From Mesostigma viride (lineage: Eukaryota > Streptophyta > Mesostigmatophyceae > Mesostigmatales > Mesostigmataceae): a stretch of 64,000 nucleotides of DNA. The translations under genes and the position numbers were made by a program. A model generated the notes under the pieces. The model was not told the DNA's origin. It worked only from the letters and a program-made list of their open reading frames with translations, and searched no databases. Where the stretch lies: the NCBI GenBank assembly GCA_009746045.1, contig RPFO01001109.1:1-64000 (forward strand). The letters run 5' to 3'. Positions 31,899 through 42,252 of the stretch are shown here, one piece after another (positions within the stretch are counted from its first letter, which is position 1; each line of letters starts with the position of its first letter).

Positions 31899-32664
31899 CG
31901 GGGGTAAAAGGAAGAAGTGGCGAGTGACGTTCTCGGCCCGCGCGCGGGCCGACTCCCTGCTCGATGTCTTGCCGCCCTGCCAGTTCTGGTTCAAGTAGGC
32001 GACTAGCTGGTGGGTCTCAAGTATATGTGCTGGTTTTCGGGAATCCTCTGCATTTCCCTCAAGGCGCACTTGCACTTCGCTCCTTGACCATCCACCTCCC
32101 CCTTCCCATGCTGCTCCCCCATGTAGTGGAACTCAAAGGCCTGCAGGTCGGGATCCCCCATGAGCAGACCGTTAATCTGGTTAATCACGTACCTGGACTT
32201 AACCTTACCGAGCACATGTACAGGTTTCGCACCTCTACCCCTACTTCTACCCGCAGTGTTTCCAGAATCTTGCGAAGAGCGTATACGAGTGCGCGCTCGC
32301 CCCGCTTGATACTGGAATCCCCCAGGAAAAAGAAGACGCGCTTTTCCAGCTCGCCGTTGAGCCGATAACGCACGATCATGGGCATCAGGATGTGGCTGCG
32401 CTTGTGGAAGTACTGCGATTGCAGTTGGACGTAGTTGCTGTTCTCGTAGTTCTCGGCCCAGTCGCCGTGCACGAGCACGTCCCCCTCTCTCAGATTCTTC
32501 TCCCGATCCTTGATTGTATCCGCCTGCGACCAGGCCGTAAAGCAGTGCACGGTGAACTTGTCCCACCTCTTACGAATCTCGTCCCGCAGCTCAGCTGGGG
32601 TGGACCTCATTTGGACTTGCTCGGGCCGCTTCACCTTCTTCGCCGCCCTGCCATCGGTCTCGCC
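31899..32664 (-). pseudogene. Transposase-like gene, exon 4 (catalytic core), frameshifted
   Basis: Starts GETDGRAAKKVKRPEQ after the AG at 32666-32665. It carries EGDVLVHGDWAENYENSNYV (first acidic residue, 32446-32463), FFFLGDSS, then after a frame break KSRYVINQINGLLMGD and FEFHYMGEQHGKGEVDGQGA (32087-32110), then after a second break THQLVAYLNQNWQ. In related proteins an SDG motif precedes the KSRY-like segment. Here it falls exactly at the first frame break and is not seen. The exon ends at GTACGG (donor at 31898). Confidence 0.6.
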
Positions 32665-32740
32665 CTGTTTCGCAAAGGTCCGCAGACAGTTTCGATTTGC
32701 AATAAAATCGCATTTCGATCAGATAACTGCAACTTACACA

Positions 32741-32762
32741 GGGTCTCGCTGCAGCTATAGGT
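32741..32762. repeat. Palindrome in intron 3
   Basis: GGGTCTCGCTGCAGCTATAG plus G, inside the 158-base intron 32822-32665. Confidence 0.75.
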
Positions 32763-32822
32763 CACAAAAACAAAAAGTCAACAACATTTTAACGGAGAAA
32801 TTTAAAATCAAAACCTACTCAC

Positions 32823-33160
32823 CCTCACCCCTCGGGTCACAGTCTGCTCCACCATCTCGAACTTGAACCAATTCAGAATCTCCGTGGAATTCTTGTCCCG
32901 ATCACACTGCACCCAGTTATGGATGCCGCATGATTCCTCAGGACAGAACCCCTCCACACACGCCATCTTCAGTATGCGGTGAACCCTCTCCGTCCTCGGC
33001 ACCCCATCTTCGTCCTCCACCAGCCTCTCAGAAATGTCGAGGTCTTCCAGGTCCCGTCCCCGCCATTCATCTTCCCCCTCCCCCTCTTCCATCCCCCCGC
33101 CCATTCCGCCCCCTTCACGCAGCCCGTTATCCCTGCCGTCAGCCTCGGCGTGTCACGGAC
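32823..33160 (-). CDS. Transposase-like gene, exon 3
   Basis: The 3' part reads VHRILKMACVEGFCPEESCG then HNWVQCDRDKNSTEILNWFK, with a clear donor GTGAGT at 32822. Joining it to exon 4 keeps the frame. The 5' boundary is uncertain; a candidate acceptor lies near 33145-33160. Cys/His spacing fits the zinc-binding middle of the family. Confidence 0.55.
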
Positions 33161-34483
33161 GCGAGCTAATATGTCATCCGGGCGCCCACTATGCACAAGA
33201 CCGGTGACGTGCGCAAGGAATTTGTTTTCTACGCATTTTCGACAAAGGCTAGTGACCGCGGGGGGGGGACACTAGCACTTGCAGCATAAGAGCGGACGAA
33301 AGTGTACGTGCACGCGCGCCGGGCCAGGCACAGCTGGGCGCGCAGCACTGACTTGAGCGGACGGCAGCACAAGTGCGCAGCGTCGAGAGGATCATACGCG
33401 TGTTAGTGGACAGCTGGAGCTGAAGCTGGACTGCTGGACTTCAACAGCGCCGAGGCTATTGACAGGCCAGGTGTCTTTGTGGTGTAGAATAGCGGGTCAA
33501 CGTTATGAGGACTGGACAGAAAATGGAAAAGGACATTTTGCGGTGCGGAGCCAGATCGCTGGAATGAATGCGAAATCGCTGGCAGCCCTACAAAGGGATT
33601 TCTTCTAGAAAGGAACGATTAGACGCAATGTTTGCTGGGCCACTCACACGCAAGGTGTGAGCATGCAGATTTTCTGAAGGATATTATGCTTCGACCTTGC
33701 TGGACGTGACTCAATGTCGGACATTCCCAGGGACAGAAATGCCGGAGCCTCTAGGAGATGAGATCGGCAACAGGGTAGCAATTTAGATTTGTCGGGATGC
33801 CTTCCTGCTTTTGTTGGCATGTGTGGTAGAAAGCCAGGACGGCAACTGGAATGCGGTTTCTATTTGCATGGTTCAGGCAGCAAGATAGTTTTGGCATTCC
33901 TGGCTGGACTGACAAGTGTGGCGTGTGTCATGCGTGTGGCATGACGAATGGTTTGGTTCATAGTCGAAGAGGACTCTCACGCAGCGTGTAGTCTCTTCGA
34001 GTCTCTCGTTAGTGGCCTTCGTGTTTCTCCCTTTCCTTGGGAGCAAGGCCGGTAGCATGTCATGGAGCGCTGCCTTACTGCGGGCTCGTGAGCATGGAGT
34101 GCATCGATATTGAGACTATCAACGTGTTGTAATTGTATTAACTTTCTCAATAAATTCCGCATGTGCGGCTTCATCATCAGACTGTGCAAAGTGTGTGTTG
34201 TGAAAGCATTGTTCTATAGCAGGGGAGGCAAAAGCACCCTCTTGCACCATCATATTGTCGCAATTAGAGTAGTTGGAGCGTCTAGCTAACGCCCCAGCAA
34301 GGATATTCAAACGCGGCACGCGACGGTACACAAGGGGATCAAGAAGGTGGTCATCAGGCACGAGGGACAGTTCCTTGTCCTCGGCTGAGAGCCCTCATTT
34401 CATTATCATGGGACAGGTCCTCGCCCACCCCACAGGGCATGCAGTTAAGGCAGGCACGTCAGCTCAGCTCATTTGGGGTTTAC
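33161..34483 (-). other. Long intron 2 or insertion, no recognised gene
   Basis: 1.3 kb between exon 2 and exon 3, much longer than the other introns of this gene (158-486 bases). There is no palindrome, no ORF of note and no recognisable transposon ends. It may be an intron enlarged by a decayed insertion. Confidence 0.45.
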
Positions 34484-35691
34484 CAAATTAAGCTGAGTGG
34501 CCAGCCGCCATGGTGGCGCCGGAGATTGTGGCACGCAGACGCGACAGGCGGACACCGGGCAGTGAAAGTGCTTGATCCAGTCCGTCGTGTGAATGGCTTT
34601 CCACATTCCGCAAGTACCGTCCGGCAGTCTGTACTTGGAGCATCCCGCACACTCAGCGCCACATTGGCACTTCTTGCCGTGGTGCGCATTGCAGTACGAG
34701 GTCCACGCCCCCATGGCCGACTGCATGGTGACGTGCTTCTCACACGCGCACAGGTTCCTCTCCTTCCACTTGCCCTTGATGCAATCGGGCGCGTATTTGC
34801 AGAAGGTCGTGTAGCCCACGTGAATGCCCACCTCCTTATCATACTGGTCACTCCTTTTGTTCCAGTACGCGTGCTTTTCGAGAAAGTGATCGTACATGTC
34901 CTCCTTGGAGGTCATGTAATAGCGCGCTCCCTCAACGGCGACGAGCACCCCGTGATTGCCACGGCCCTCCCTGCTGTAAGTGCGCTTGACATCCTTCATC
35001 TGGGAGGAGGCGCGCGACTCATCATCGTGCATCCACGCGTCCACTATCGCGTCAATCACGAATTGCGGCAAAGGGCGCCCCTGGCGAGCCTGCGCGTGTC
35101 TGAGGTAGTCCAGCTTCTGCTGCCTCCGAATCGCGCGAATTCCGCGAATCTTCTTGGCGTCCATCCCCGTCAGCTTCTCCAACTCCGCGGCCGAAAACTC
35201 CTTCTCCAAGTCGTCACCACAGTAAAGCGTGGACATCAGCACCATCCTGACGTCTCTGTCTGGGTCGCTTTTGGTCAGACCATCAAAAAAGCCGTTAATC
35301 CGAGCCACCCAGAACCTGTTCAGTTCTGCCATCCGCTCCTGATTGTAAAGATTTTTCGCCTCCTCATGATACAGCCCGTGACCTAGTTCAGCAGCCCTAG
35401 AGTTAAAGCCAGCAATCATCTGCTCGAATGCCGGCCCCCGCCCCTCGGTTTTTGTCATCGCCTGAGCCGCTTCAAACGCCTTGTCAGCGAAAAATTCCCC
35501 AATAACCCTCTTGGATTTCTTGTATTCTCCCGGCCGCTTGACTTCCTTGGCTTCAGGCTGCGCTGGATTCTGGTTCTCATCTCCGAAAACCCTTTTTGCG
35601 CCAGTTGGCTGCTTCGTCCCGGTGTTCAACTTAATTGCACTGAATCCTGGACGACCGGACGCAAGGGCGAAAACTCCCACCCGTTCGCGTG
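34484..35691 (-). CDS. Transposase-like gene, exon 2 (Cys-rich N-terminal region)
   Basis: About 400 residues beginning RERVGVFALASGRPGFSAIK after the AG at 35693-35692; the first codon is split with exon 1. It contains a low-complexity start (AKRVFGDENQNPAQPEAKEV), a helical region (AAELEKLTGMDAKKIRGIRA, LPQFVIDAIVDAWMHDDE) and a Cys/His cluster: FCKYAPDCIKGKWKERNLCA, CEKH, then CQCGAECAGC and CGMWKAIHTTDWIKHFHCPV. The helix plus basic-rich part may bind DNA. The donor is probably GTAAAC at 34483. Only conceptual translation supports this. Confidence 0.6.
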
Positions 35692-35800
35692 CTGCATGCA
35701 ATGACGACCGGCATAACGAAATCCATGCAAATCGAGTATCGTTGGGAAAAGCGACAATTACAGACAAAGTTCGAAAGTGTATCATTTTTTACCACGATTG

Positions 35801-36062
35801 GGGTCTAGCTGCAGCTAGACCCTTAGTAGAGGGGCTTTTTCCGTTAGACGAAAAGATTACCGGATGTGGTGAACTTAGCATACCCAAACCAAGATTGGGG
35901 TCTCGCTGCAGCTAGACCCTTCATTGCGGCGTGCGATTGATAAATCACAGACTTCTGATTCATTAATTTTATAGTAACCATAAAGAGGGTCTAGCTGCAG
36001 CGAGACCCTTGAATTTAAGCTATTGCTTGTGGTTAGAAATGGTCTAGCTGCAGAGAGACCCC
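35801..36062. repeat. Four palindromes in intron 1
   Basis: Copies at 35801-35822, 35898-35919, 35987-36008 and 36041-36062 inside the 404-base intron 1 (36095-35692). Cores are GGGTCTAGCTGCAGCTAGAC plus CC and close variants mixing the TAG and TCG arms. Confidence 0.85.
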
Positions 36063-36095
36063 AATAAGGACGAAAAGATTTCAGGTTTTCCTCAC

Positions 36096-36147
36096 CTTCG
36101 CGGCTCATTCTCTTATTAGTTCTCCCAGGACACTCAGATACCTGCAT
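36096..36147 (-). CDS. Transposase-like gene, exon 1
   Basis: A short first exon, MQVSECPGRTNKRMSRE, with donor GTGAGG at 36095. Splicing to 35691 gives an in-frame join (codon GCA across the junction). The start is the only nearby ATG. Confidence 0.5.
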
Positions 36148-37507
36148 GGCGGGAATAACAAAAATAACACAGTAGCATTGATAAAATGGCTATCAGAAAA
36201 TATATATACTAATACATTTTGCAAAAGATTTTATAATATATTGTGAATAGCATGGATTAATTTCCACATACTTTAATAATATGGTATGTTAAAGTATATA
36301 GAATCATTATTTAGGAAATCATTTACAAGAAAAAGTGGTATACAGTATTATTATTTTATAGTTCGGCAATCTATAATAGTAAGACATACCGGATGGCAGG
36401 TTTATCAGCGGCCTCCAGGGCTATAGCGTCTCGCTGCAGCGTGACCGTTTGGTGCTATGACTGATTTCAGTAGATGTGCAGAAAAAAATTTATTACCATG
36501 ACCACACCAGGAATCGAACCCAGAACCTCATTGTACATTTCTGCATGGTAACGATGTCAACCAAACATCCGAATGTTCCGGGGTAAATTGGCTGGAGGTC
36601 GTCTCTTTTTATACCTGCGGCCACAAGCACGGGTGACGGCATATTGGATGTCGTCCAATCCGCTAGCTTGGTGTCCAAAAAATGGGATCGAGCCTTTGCA
36701 CCAGCGCCGCGCTTCCAGTTTTCAGTTCCGTGGGGAGGAACGAGGATGCCACGTTTCCAATTTTTTCAATACCGTTCAGCCCTGTGACGCCGCGTCCGGT
36801 TTGCGAATTGCGACGGTCCCATTGCACATCGAAAAAGAAGCGCAGCCGCAGAGAGACCCCATCGCTGATACGAGCTGCCATATCGTTTCGACGTTTGCAT
36901 GCTACCTGCTGGATTATAAAATCCTACGTTGATACCTGCCTGGTGCCGGAAGTTTACAAGGAAATCGGTCTGCTTTCGCCGCACAACGAAAAAAAGGTGA
37001 GCTTTTGCCGCATCCTGGATGGTAGGCTGACTAAAATTGTTCTATCAAAAACGGCAACTAAACAGCGCATGCACGCCGACGACACAGTTAGCCAGCTGGG
37101 CGAAGACATGTCCTTGCTGCCATCGCAAGAAACTCTACGTTGCAGCAAGAGTGATAAATCTCTCTGGGCTACTTCTTTTCGTTGCTAGCGGAACCCTGCA
37201 GACATCTCAGTAGAGTCAGCTAAGCCGATCCTAATCCACATCTGGCATCCATCCCTTTAGTCTAGTTGCCCTGGAGCGTTTCTTTGTCTCGCACATGTCG
37301 ATCATGGTGGTGCTAGGCTTTCACTTGGGTCACCCTTTCAATGTTTGCTATGCCTTTGGTCTGGTTAGGTTATAGGTGTAGATGTGCACATACTGCATTT
37401 GCCGCGTTTCTAATCGGTGCTCACGTTAATGCTGTTTTTCCCCCTTCCTTTATGCGTGCAGGTAAATGTGCAACGAATATGGGCTCTTTATCCCTGGCTG
37501 CTTCGTG
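36148..37507. other. Spacer between the two palindrome-rich genes
   Basis: AT-rich from 36180 to 36400. It carries diverged palindromes at 36426-36447 and about 36838-36860. A 70-base segment at about 36488-36560 resembles a degenerate minus-strand tRNA or tRNA-derived repeat: GGGTTCGATTCC box B-like sequence, a mirrored GTTACCATG, but no matching acceptor stem. Open frames at 36573-37188 exist but I cannot support them. Confidence 0.4.
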
Positions 37508-37686
37508 GTGGGGTGCTGGCAGTAAATACATATGTGGGGGGTTGCTGGCATGAATAAATAAATGTGGGGGGGTGATGCTACGTATCAATAAATGTGGGGG
37601 GGGGATGCTACGTATAAATACATGTGGGGGGGTTGCTGGCATGCATAAATAAATGTGGGGGGGTGCTGGCATGAATAAATATATGT
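37508..37686 (+). repeat. 30-bp G-rich minisatellite, block 1
   Basis: Units of the form TGCTGGCATGAATAAATAAA followed by TGTGGGGGG. The block is interrupted at 37687 by LINE copy C. Confidence 0.9.
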
Positions 37687-38350
37687 TAAAAATATAATTA
37701 CTTACAGCAGAGTGAAATCACTCAAACCAAAGCAAACGCCCAGCTATAAACCTATATACAGAGCCATGTCAAAGCTCTATACTACGAAGTACGATAAGAC
37801 CAATGGAAACGCCTAACGGGAGGAACCTAATAGCCCTGCTGCACCGCAAAATCAGCCCGCGTACGGCGGAGCATGATGTCCGCCATGGCCCGAGTCAGCG
37901 CCACCGACAAGCGCTGACGCCAATATGACGTCCAGGTCCGCGCCGACCATGGGGCCCGCTGGCCCTCCAGGTCCAGCCGGTCCTCCCGGAGCCGGCAACA
38001 CTCCTTGAAGAAGGCGGAGGTCAGGGGCCCCATGGCCCCAAACTCCTCCAGGACAAAGGGCACCACACGATGGTGCCCGACGTCGCCGTAGGCCAGGAGC
38101 TTGGCCCGCTCCGCCCGGTCCGCCGTGTAACCTGCCGTGAGGGAGGCCCCAGCCACGTGGCTAAGAGCCAAGGGCCGCGCCACCGAAACGTCAATAAGCA
38201 GATGCCGGCCACCCCCCTCAAAGTCCAGCACCACGATGTCAGGCCGGTGGTTGGGGGAATAGAAGGCAGCGCCATCCGCATCCTCGGACCGGATGTTCGC
38301 GTGGGGGAAAACCGACCGAATCATGGCGAGCACCACCGTCAGGAGGACAG
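37687..38350 (-). mobile_element. LINE copy C, endonuclease-domain tail, inserted in minisatellite
   Basis: It is flanked by AATAAATATATGT on both sides (37674-37686 and 38351-38363). The minus strand encodes the same endonuclease fragment as copy A, from VLAMIRSVFPHANIRSED to QQGY-stop at 37827, followed by the same 3' untranslated region. It is 5'-truncated at 38350. It is identical to copy A over the shared protein as far as I can read. Confidence 0.88.
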
Positions 38351-38762
38351 AATAAATATATGTGGGGGGGTGCTGGCATGCATAAATAAATGTGGGGGGT
38401 TGCTGGCATGAATAAATAAATGTTGGGGGGTGCTGCTACGTATAAATACATGTGGGGGGAGGATGCTACGTATAAATACATGTGGGGGGATGCTGCTACG
38501 TATAAATACATGTGGGGGGGGGATGCTACGTATCAATACATGTGGGGGGTTGCTGGCATGAATAAATAAATGTGGGGGGGTGATGCTACGTATCAATACA
38601 TGTGGGGGGGTGCTGCTACGTATCAAAACATGTGGGGGGGGGATGCTACGTATCAATACATGTGGGGGGGGGATGCTACGTATCAAAACATGTGGGGGGG
38701 GGATGCTACGTATGAATACATGTGGGGGGGTGCTGCTACGTATCAATACATGTGGGGGGGGG
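38351..38762 (+). repeat. 30-bp G-rich minisatellite, block 2
   Basis: A continuation of the array with both unit types: GCTGGCATGAATAAATAAAT plus GTGGGGGG, and GATGCTACGTATCAATACAT plus GTGGGGGGG. Confidence 0.9.
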
Positions 38763-39545
38763 ATTGAATTGAATTGAATTGAATTGTAACATAACTCCGT
38801 TGGGAGTATATGTAGCACATAGCCCTTGAGAGGGGGCATATGGCCTATCATACATCCTAAGCTACTTCCTGCAAGGGTGGGGATGTAAAGGACCCTTGCT
38901 CTAGGTGCACCAGGGCACTTGCATCCCCATGATCTTCAAGCTATGCCCAGCGAAGGGGGAGCCTGTCATGGGGGGGAAGATCAGCATAGCTATACAAAAA
39001 GGCTAGGGCATGGCGTCTCAGCAGAGAGTTACTCCCTGCATGGGCACAACATAACTAAATAAAGCTAGGCATCATCTGGAGTGTGGCACATCATAGGCAC
39101 ACATGTACATGATTAAATAAAGCGTGTGGCTTAGCTAGCTAGGATAGTGCCTCTAGGAGGCGTACATGTACATGGCCACGGTCTATCTGTTCTACACTAC
39201 TATACTGCTGTAGTCCCCTAAGCTGGGGCGTCTGGAGTCGTTGGGGCCGCGGGGGTCGCCTGCCAGGGCTTGTGGCCGACGTAGATGGCCGCCCCCTTCC
39301 AGTACACCGGCTGCCCCGCCTTGGTCTGCCGGAGCTGGAGGTAGGTCGGCCATAGCTCCCGTCGCCGTTGTTGCTGCGCCAGGGTCAAGTCGTCGTCAAG
39401 GGTGAAGAGAGTCTTCTCGAGCCGCTTGCGGCGTCGGAGAAAAGAAATCTTGTCCGCCGGGGTCTTAAAGGTGAGAAGGAGCGGGGGCGGCCCTGCCTTA
39501 CCCCGCGCGCGGGGAAGGCGGTGGGCGACCAGGTCGATCTCGGAG
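38763..39545 (-). mobile_element. LINE-derived element with ORF1-type end and no RT
   Basis: The plus-strand left edge is a (TTGAA)n tail followed by TAACATAACTCCGTTGGGAG and ATGTAGCACAT. That block recurs at the 3' end of the LINE at 47576-49317 (TAACATGTCTCCGTTGGGAG, ATGTAGCACAT), so both use a related 3' terminus. Instead of reverse transcriptase, the minus strand upstream encodes an ORF1-like end. It is inserted into the minisatellite with a probable G-run/GAT target duplication. Confidence 0.7.
39218..39544 (-). pseudogene. LINE ORF1-like C-terminal fragment
   Basis: 108 residues read PPPLLLTFKTPADKISFLRR, then KTLFTLDDDLTLAQQQRRRE, then YWKGAAIYVGHKPWQ and a stop at 39218. The pattern (a hydrophobic strand, a basic helix, a D-D-L segment, an R-R-E helix) resembles the RNA-binding C-terminal region of L1 ORF1 proteins. 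The 5' part is missing. A plus-strand frame across the same region is not coding. Confidence 0.55.
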
Positions 39546-41659
39546 GGGGGGGATGCTACGTATCAATACATGTGGGGGGGGATGCTACGTATCAATACAT
39601 GTGGGGGGGGATGCTACGTATGAATACATGTGGGGGGTGCTGCTACGTATCAATACATGTGGGGGGGGATGCTACGTATCAATACATGTGGGGGGTGCTG
39701 CTACGTATCAAAACATGTGGGGGGGGATGCTACGTATCAATGCATGTGGGGGGGGGATGCTACGTATGAATACATGTGGGGGGGGGATGCTACGTATGAA
39801 TACATGTGGGGGGGTGCTGCTACGTATCAATACATGTGGGGGGGGGATGCTACGTATCAATACATGTGGGCGGGGGATGCTACGTATAAATGCATGTGGG
39901 GGGTTGCTGGCATGAATAAATAAATGTGGGGGGTTGCTGGCATGAATAAATAAATGTGGGGGGTGCTGGCATGCATAAATAAATGTGGGGGGGTGCTGGC
40001 ATGCATAAATAAATGTGGGGGGGTGCTGGCATGAATAAATAAATGTGGGGGGTTGCTGCTACGTATAAATAAATGTGGGGGGGTGCTGGCATGAATAAAT
40101 AAATGTGGGGGGGTGCTGGCATGAATAAATACATGTGGGGGGTTGCTGCTACGTATAAATACATGTGGGGGGGGGATGCTACGTATAAATGCATGTGGGG
40201 GGGTGCTGGCATGAATAAATGAATGTGCCGGGGGGTGCTGGCATGAATAAATAAATGTGGGGGGGTGATGGCATGAATTATTCAATGTGGGGGGGTGCTG
40301 GCATGAATAAATAAATGTGGGGGGTTGCTGGCATGAATAAATAAATGTGGGGGGGTGATGTAATGAATAAATACATGTGGGGGGTTGCTGGCATGAATAA
40401 ATAAATGTGGGGGTTGCTGGCATGAATAAATAAATGTGGGGGGTGCTGGCATGCATAAATAAATGTGGGGGGGGTGCTGGCATGCATAAATAAATGTGGG
40501 GGGGTGCTGGCATGAATAAATAAATGTGGGGGGGTGCTGCTACGTATAAATGCATGTGGGGGTTGCTGGCATGAATAAATAAATGTGGGGGGGTGATGGC
40601 ATGAATAAATAAATGTGGGGGGGTGCTGGCATGAATAAATAAATGTGGGGGGTGCTGCTACGTATAAATGCATGTGGGGGGTTGCTGGCATGAATAAATA
40701 AATGTGGGGGGTTGCTGGCATGAATAAATAAATGTGGGGGGTTGCTGGCATGAATAAATAAATGTGGGGGGTGCTGGCATGAATAAATAAATGTGGGGGG
40801 TGCTGCTACGTATAAATGCATGTGGGGGGTTGCTGGCATGAATTAATAAATGTGGGGGGTTGCTGGCATGAATAAATAAATGTGGGGGGGTGCTGGCATG
40901 AATAAATAAATGTGGGGGCCGGTGCTGCTACCTATCAATACATGTGGGGGGTGATGGCATGAATAATTAAATGTGGGGGGTGATGGCATGAATTATTAAA
41001 TGTGGGGGGTGCTGGCATGAATAAATAAATGTGGGGGTGCTGCTACGTATAAATGCATGTGGGGGGTTGCTGGCATGAATTAATAAATGTGGGGGGTTGC
41101 TGGCATGAATAAATAAATGTGGGGGGGTGCTGGCATGAATAAATAAATGTGGGGGGGTGCTGGCATGAATAAATAAATGTGGGGGTGCTGCTACGTATAA
41201 ATGCATGTGGGGGGTTGCTGGCATGAATTAATAAATGTGGGGGGTTGCTGGCATGAATAATTAAATGTGGGGGGGTGCTGGCATGAATAAATAAATGTGG
41301 GGGGGTGCTGCTACGTATCAATACATGTGGGGGGGTGATGGCATGAATAATTAAATGTGGGGGGGTGATGGCATGAATTATTAAATGTGGGGCCGGGGTG
41401 CTGGCATGCATAAATGAATGTGGGGGGGTGCTGTCATGAATAAGTAAATGTGGGGGGGTGCTGGCATGAATAATTATTTATGTGGGGGGGTGCTGGCATG
41501 AATAAATAAATGTGGGGGGGTGATGGCATTAATTATTCAATGTGGGGGGGTGCTGGCATGAATAAATAAATGTGGGGGGGTGCTGGCATGAATGGTTACA
41601 TGTGGGGGGGTGATGGCATGAATAATTAAATGTGGGGGGGTGCTGGCATGAATAAATTT
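39546..41659 (+). repeat. 30-bp G-rich minisatellite, block 3
   Basis: About 2.1 kb of units of roughly 30 bp. ACGTATCAATACATG-type units dominate at the left (39546-39900) and CATGAATAAATAAATG-type units at the right, with hybrids between. Every unit carries a run of 5-8 G on the plus strand. Opposite-strand open frames of PPHLFIHAS-type repeats are artefacts. The two inserted LINE pieces show that the array was once continuous from 37508. Confidence 0.93.
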
Positions 41660-41699
41660 TTGTTGTGCACTGTTTTTCATTGTTGTGATAGAATTCACG

Positions 41700-42180
41700 C
41701 ATGGACGTTAGGGTCTCGCTGCGGGTAGACCCTCGGAATGTTGTTTTTGTATTGACGTAAGGGTCTCGCTGAAGGGAGACCCCAAGGAATGTCAATTTTT
41801 CATGTTTTCATGATGGGGGGGTCTTTCTTTTCTCACCCTTAAACTGATTTGTTTTTGTATCGACGTTAGGGTCTCGCTGCAGCGAGACCCCTACGAATGT
41901 CGACTTTTAATGTTTGCAAGATGGGAGGGGGCTTTCTTCGCTCACCCTAAAAAAGATTTGTTTTTGTTTGACGTTAGGGTCTCGCTGCAGCGAGACCCCA
42001 AGGAATGTATACTTTTTATGTTTGCATGATGGGAGGTTGCTTTCTTCGCTCACCCTAAAAATGATTTGTTTTTGTTTGAAGTTAGGGTCTCGCTGCAGCG
42101 AGACGCCAAAGTTTTGCATTAAAGTAAATGTACTTTTTAGAATCCACGAAAGGGTCTAGCTGCAGCGAGACCCCTCCCCA
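41700..42180 (+). repeat. Tandem 108-bp repeats carrying palindromes, upstream of plus-strand gene
   Basis: Palindromes at 41711, 41761, 41869, 41977, 42085 and 42152. The middle copies are spaced exactly 108 bp and share flanks (TTTGTTTTTG before; GAATGT and ATGATGGGAG-like sequence and CTTTCTTCGCTCACCCTAAA after). The array ends about 70 bases before the first ATG of the plus-strand gene, so it is in its promoter, leader or a 5' intron. Confidence 0.88.
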
Positions 42181-42252
42181 TCGTTTTTCTGCCTGCAATT
42201 CAGATTCTGAATGACATTAGTGAAACTTGCTTTTTTGAATATTGTTCTGCAG

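Larger units (their letters stand above)
30666..36147 (-). pseudogene. Intron-containing gene for a DDE/RNase H-fold transposase-like protein
   Basis: Gene model on the minus strand: exon 1 36147-36096, exon 2 about 35691-34484, exon 3 about 33160-32823, exon 4 32664-31899, exon 5 31412-30666. Exons 1-2 and 3-4 join in frame with GT-AG introns. The protein has Cys/His clusters in exon 2, an aspartate in VHGDWAENY and an HGKGEVDG motif in exon 4, and a Cys-rich end in exon 5. From memory, this combination matches a large family of uncharacterised DDE-type transposases (RNase H fold, Cys-rich) seen in animals and algae; no search was run. Two frame breaks in exon 4 (near 32225 and 32050) mean this copy is broken or mis-assembled. 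Three of its four introns carry the 22-bp palindrome. Confidence 0.6.

Noticed and set aside
34439..35386. A 315-residue plus-strand ORF
   Set aside because: It overlaps exon 2 of the transposase-like gene in antisense, has no recognisable domain, and its composition mirrors the GC-rich coding strand.
31484..36062. CRISPR-like array of regularly spaced palindromic repeats
   Set aside because: Spacing is regular only because the flanks are tandem duplicates; there are no unique spacers, no cas genes, and the DNA is eukaryotic with introns.
36490..36560. Functional tRNA gene
   Set aside because: A T-arm-like sequence is present, but no complementary acceptor stem or acceptable anticodon arm could be drawn.
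37421..41411. Repetitive frames with PPHLFIHAS or MWGGDATYQY units
   Set aside because: They result from a ~30-bp minisatellite in phase with codons. They are present on both strands and contain no protein signature.
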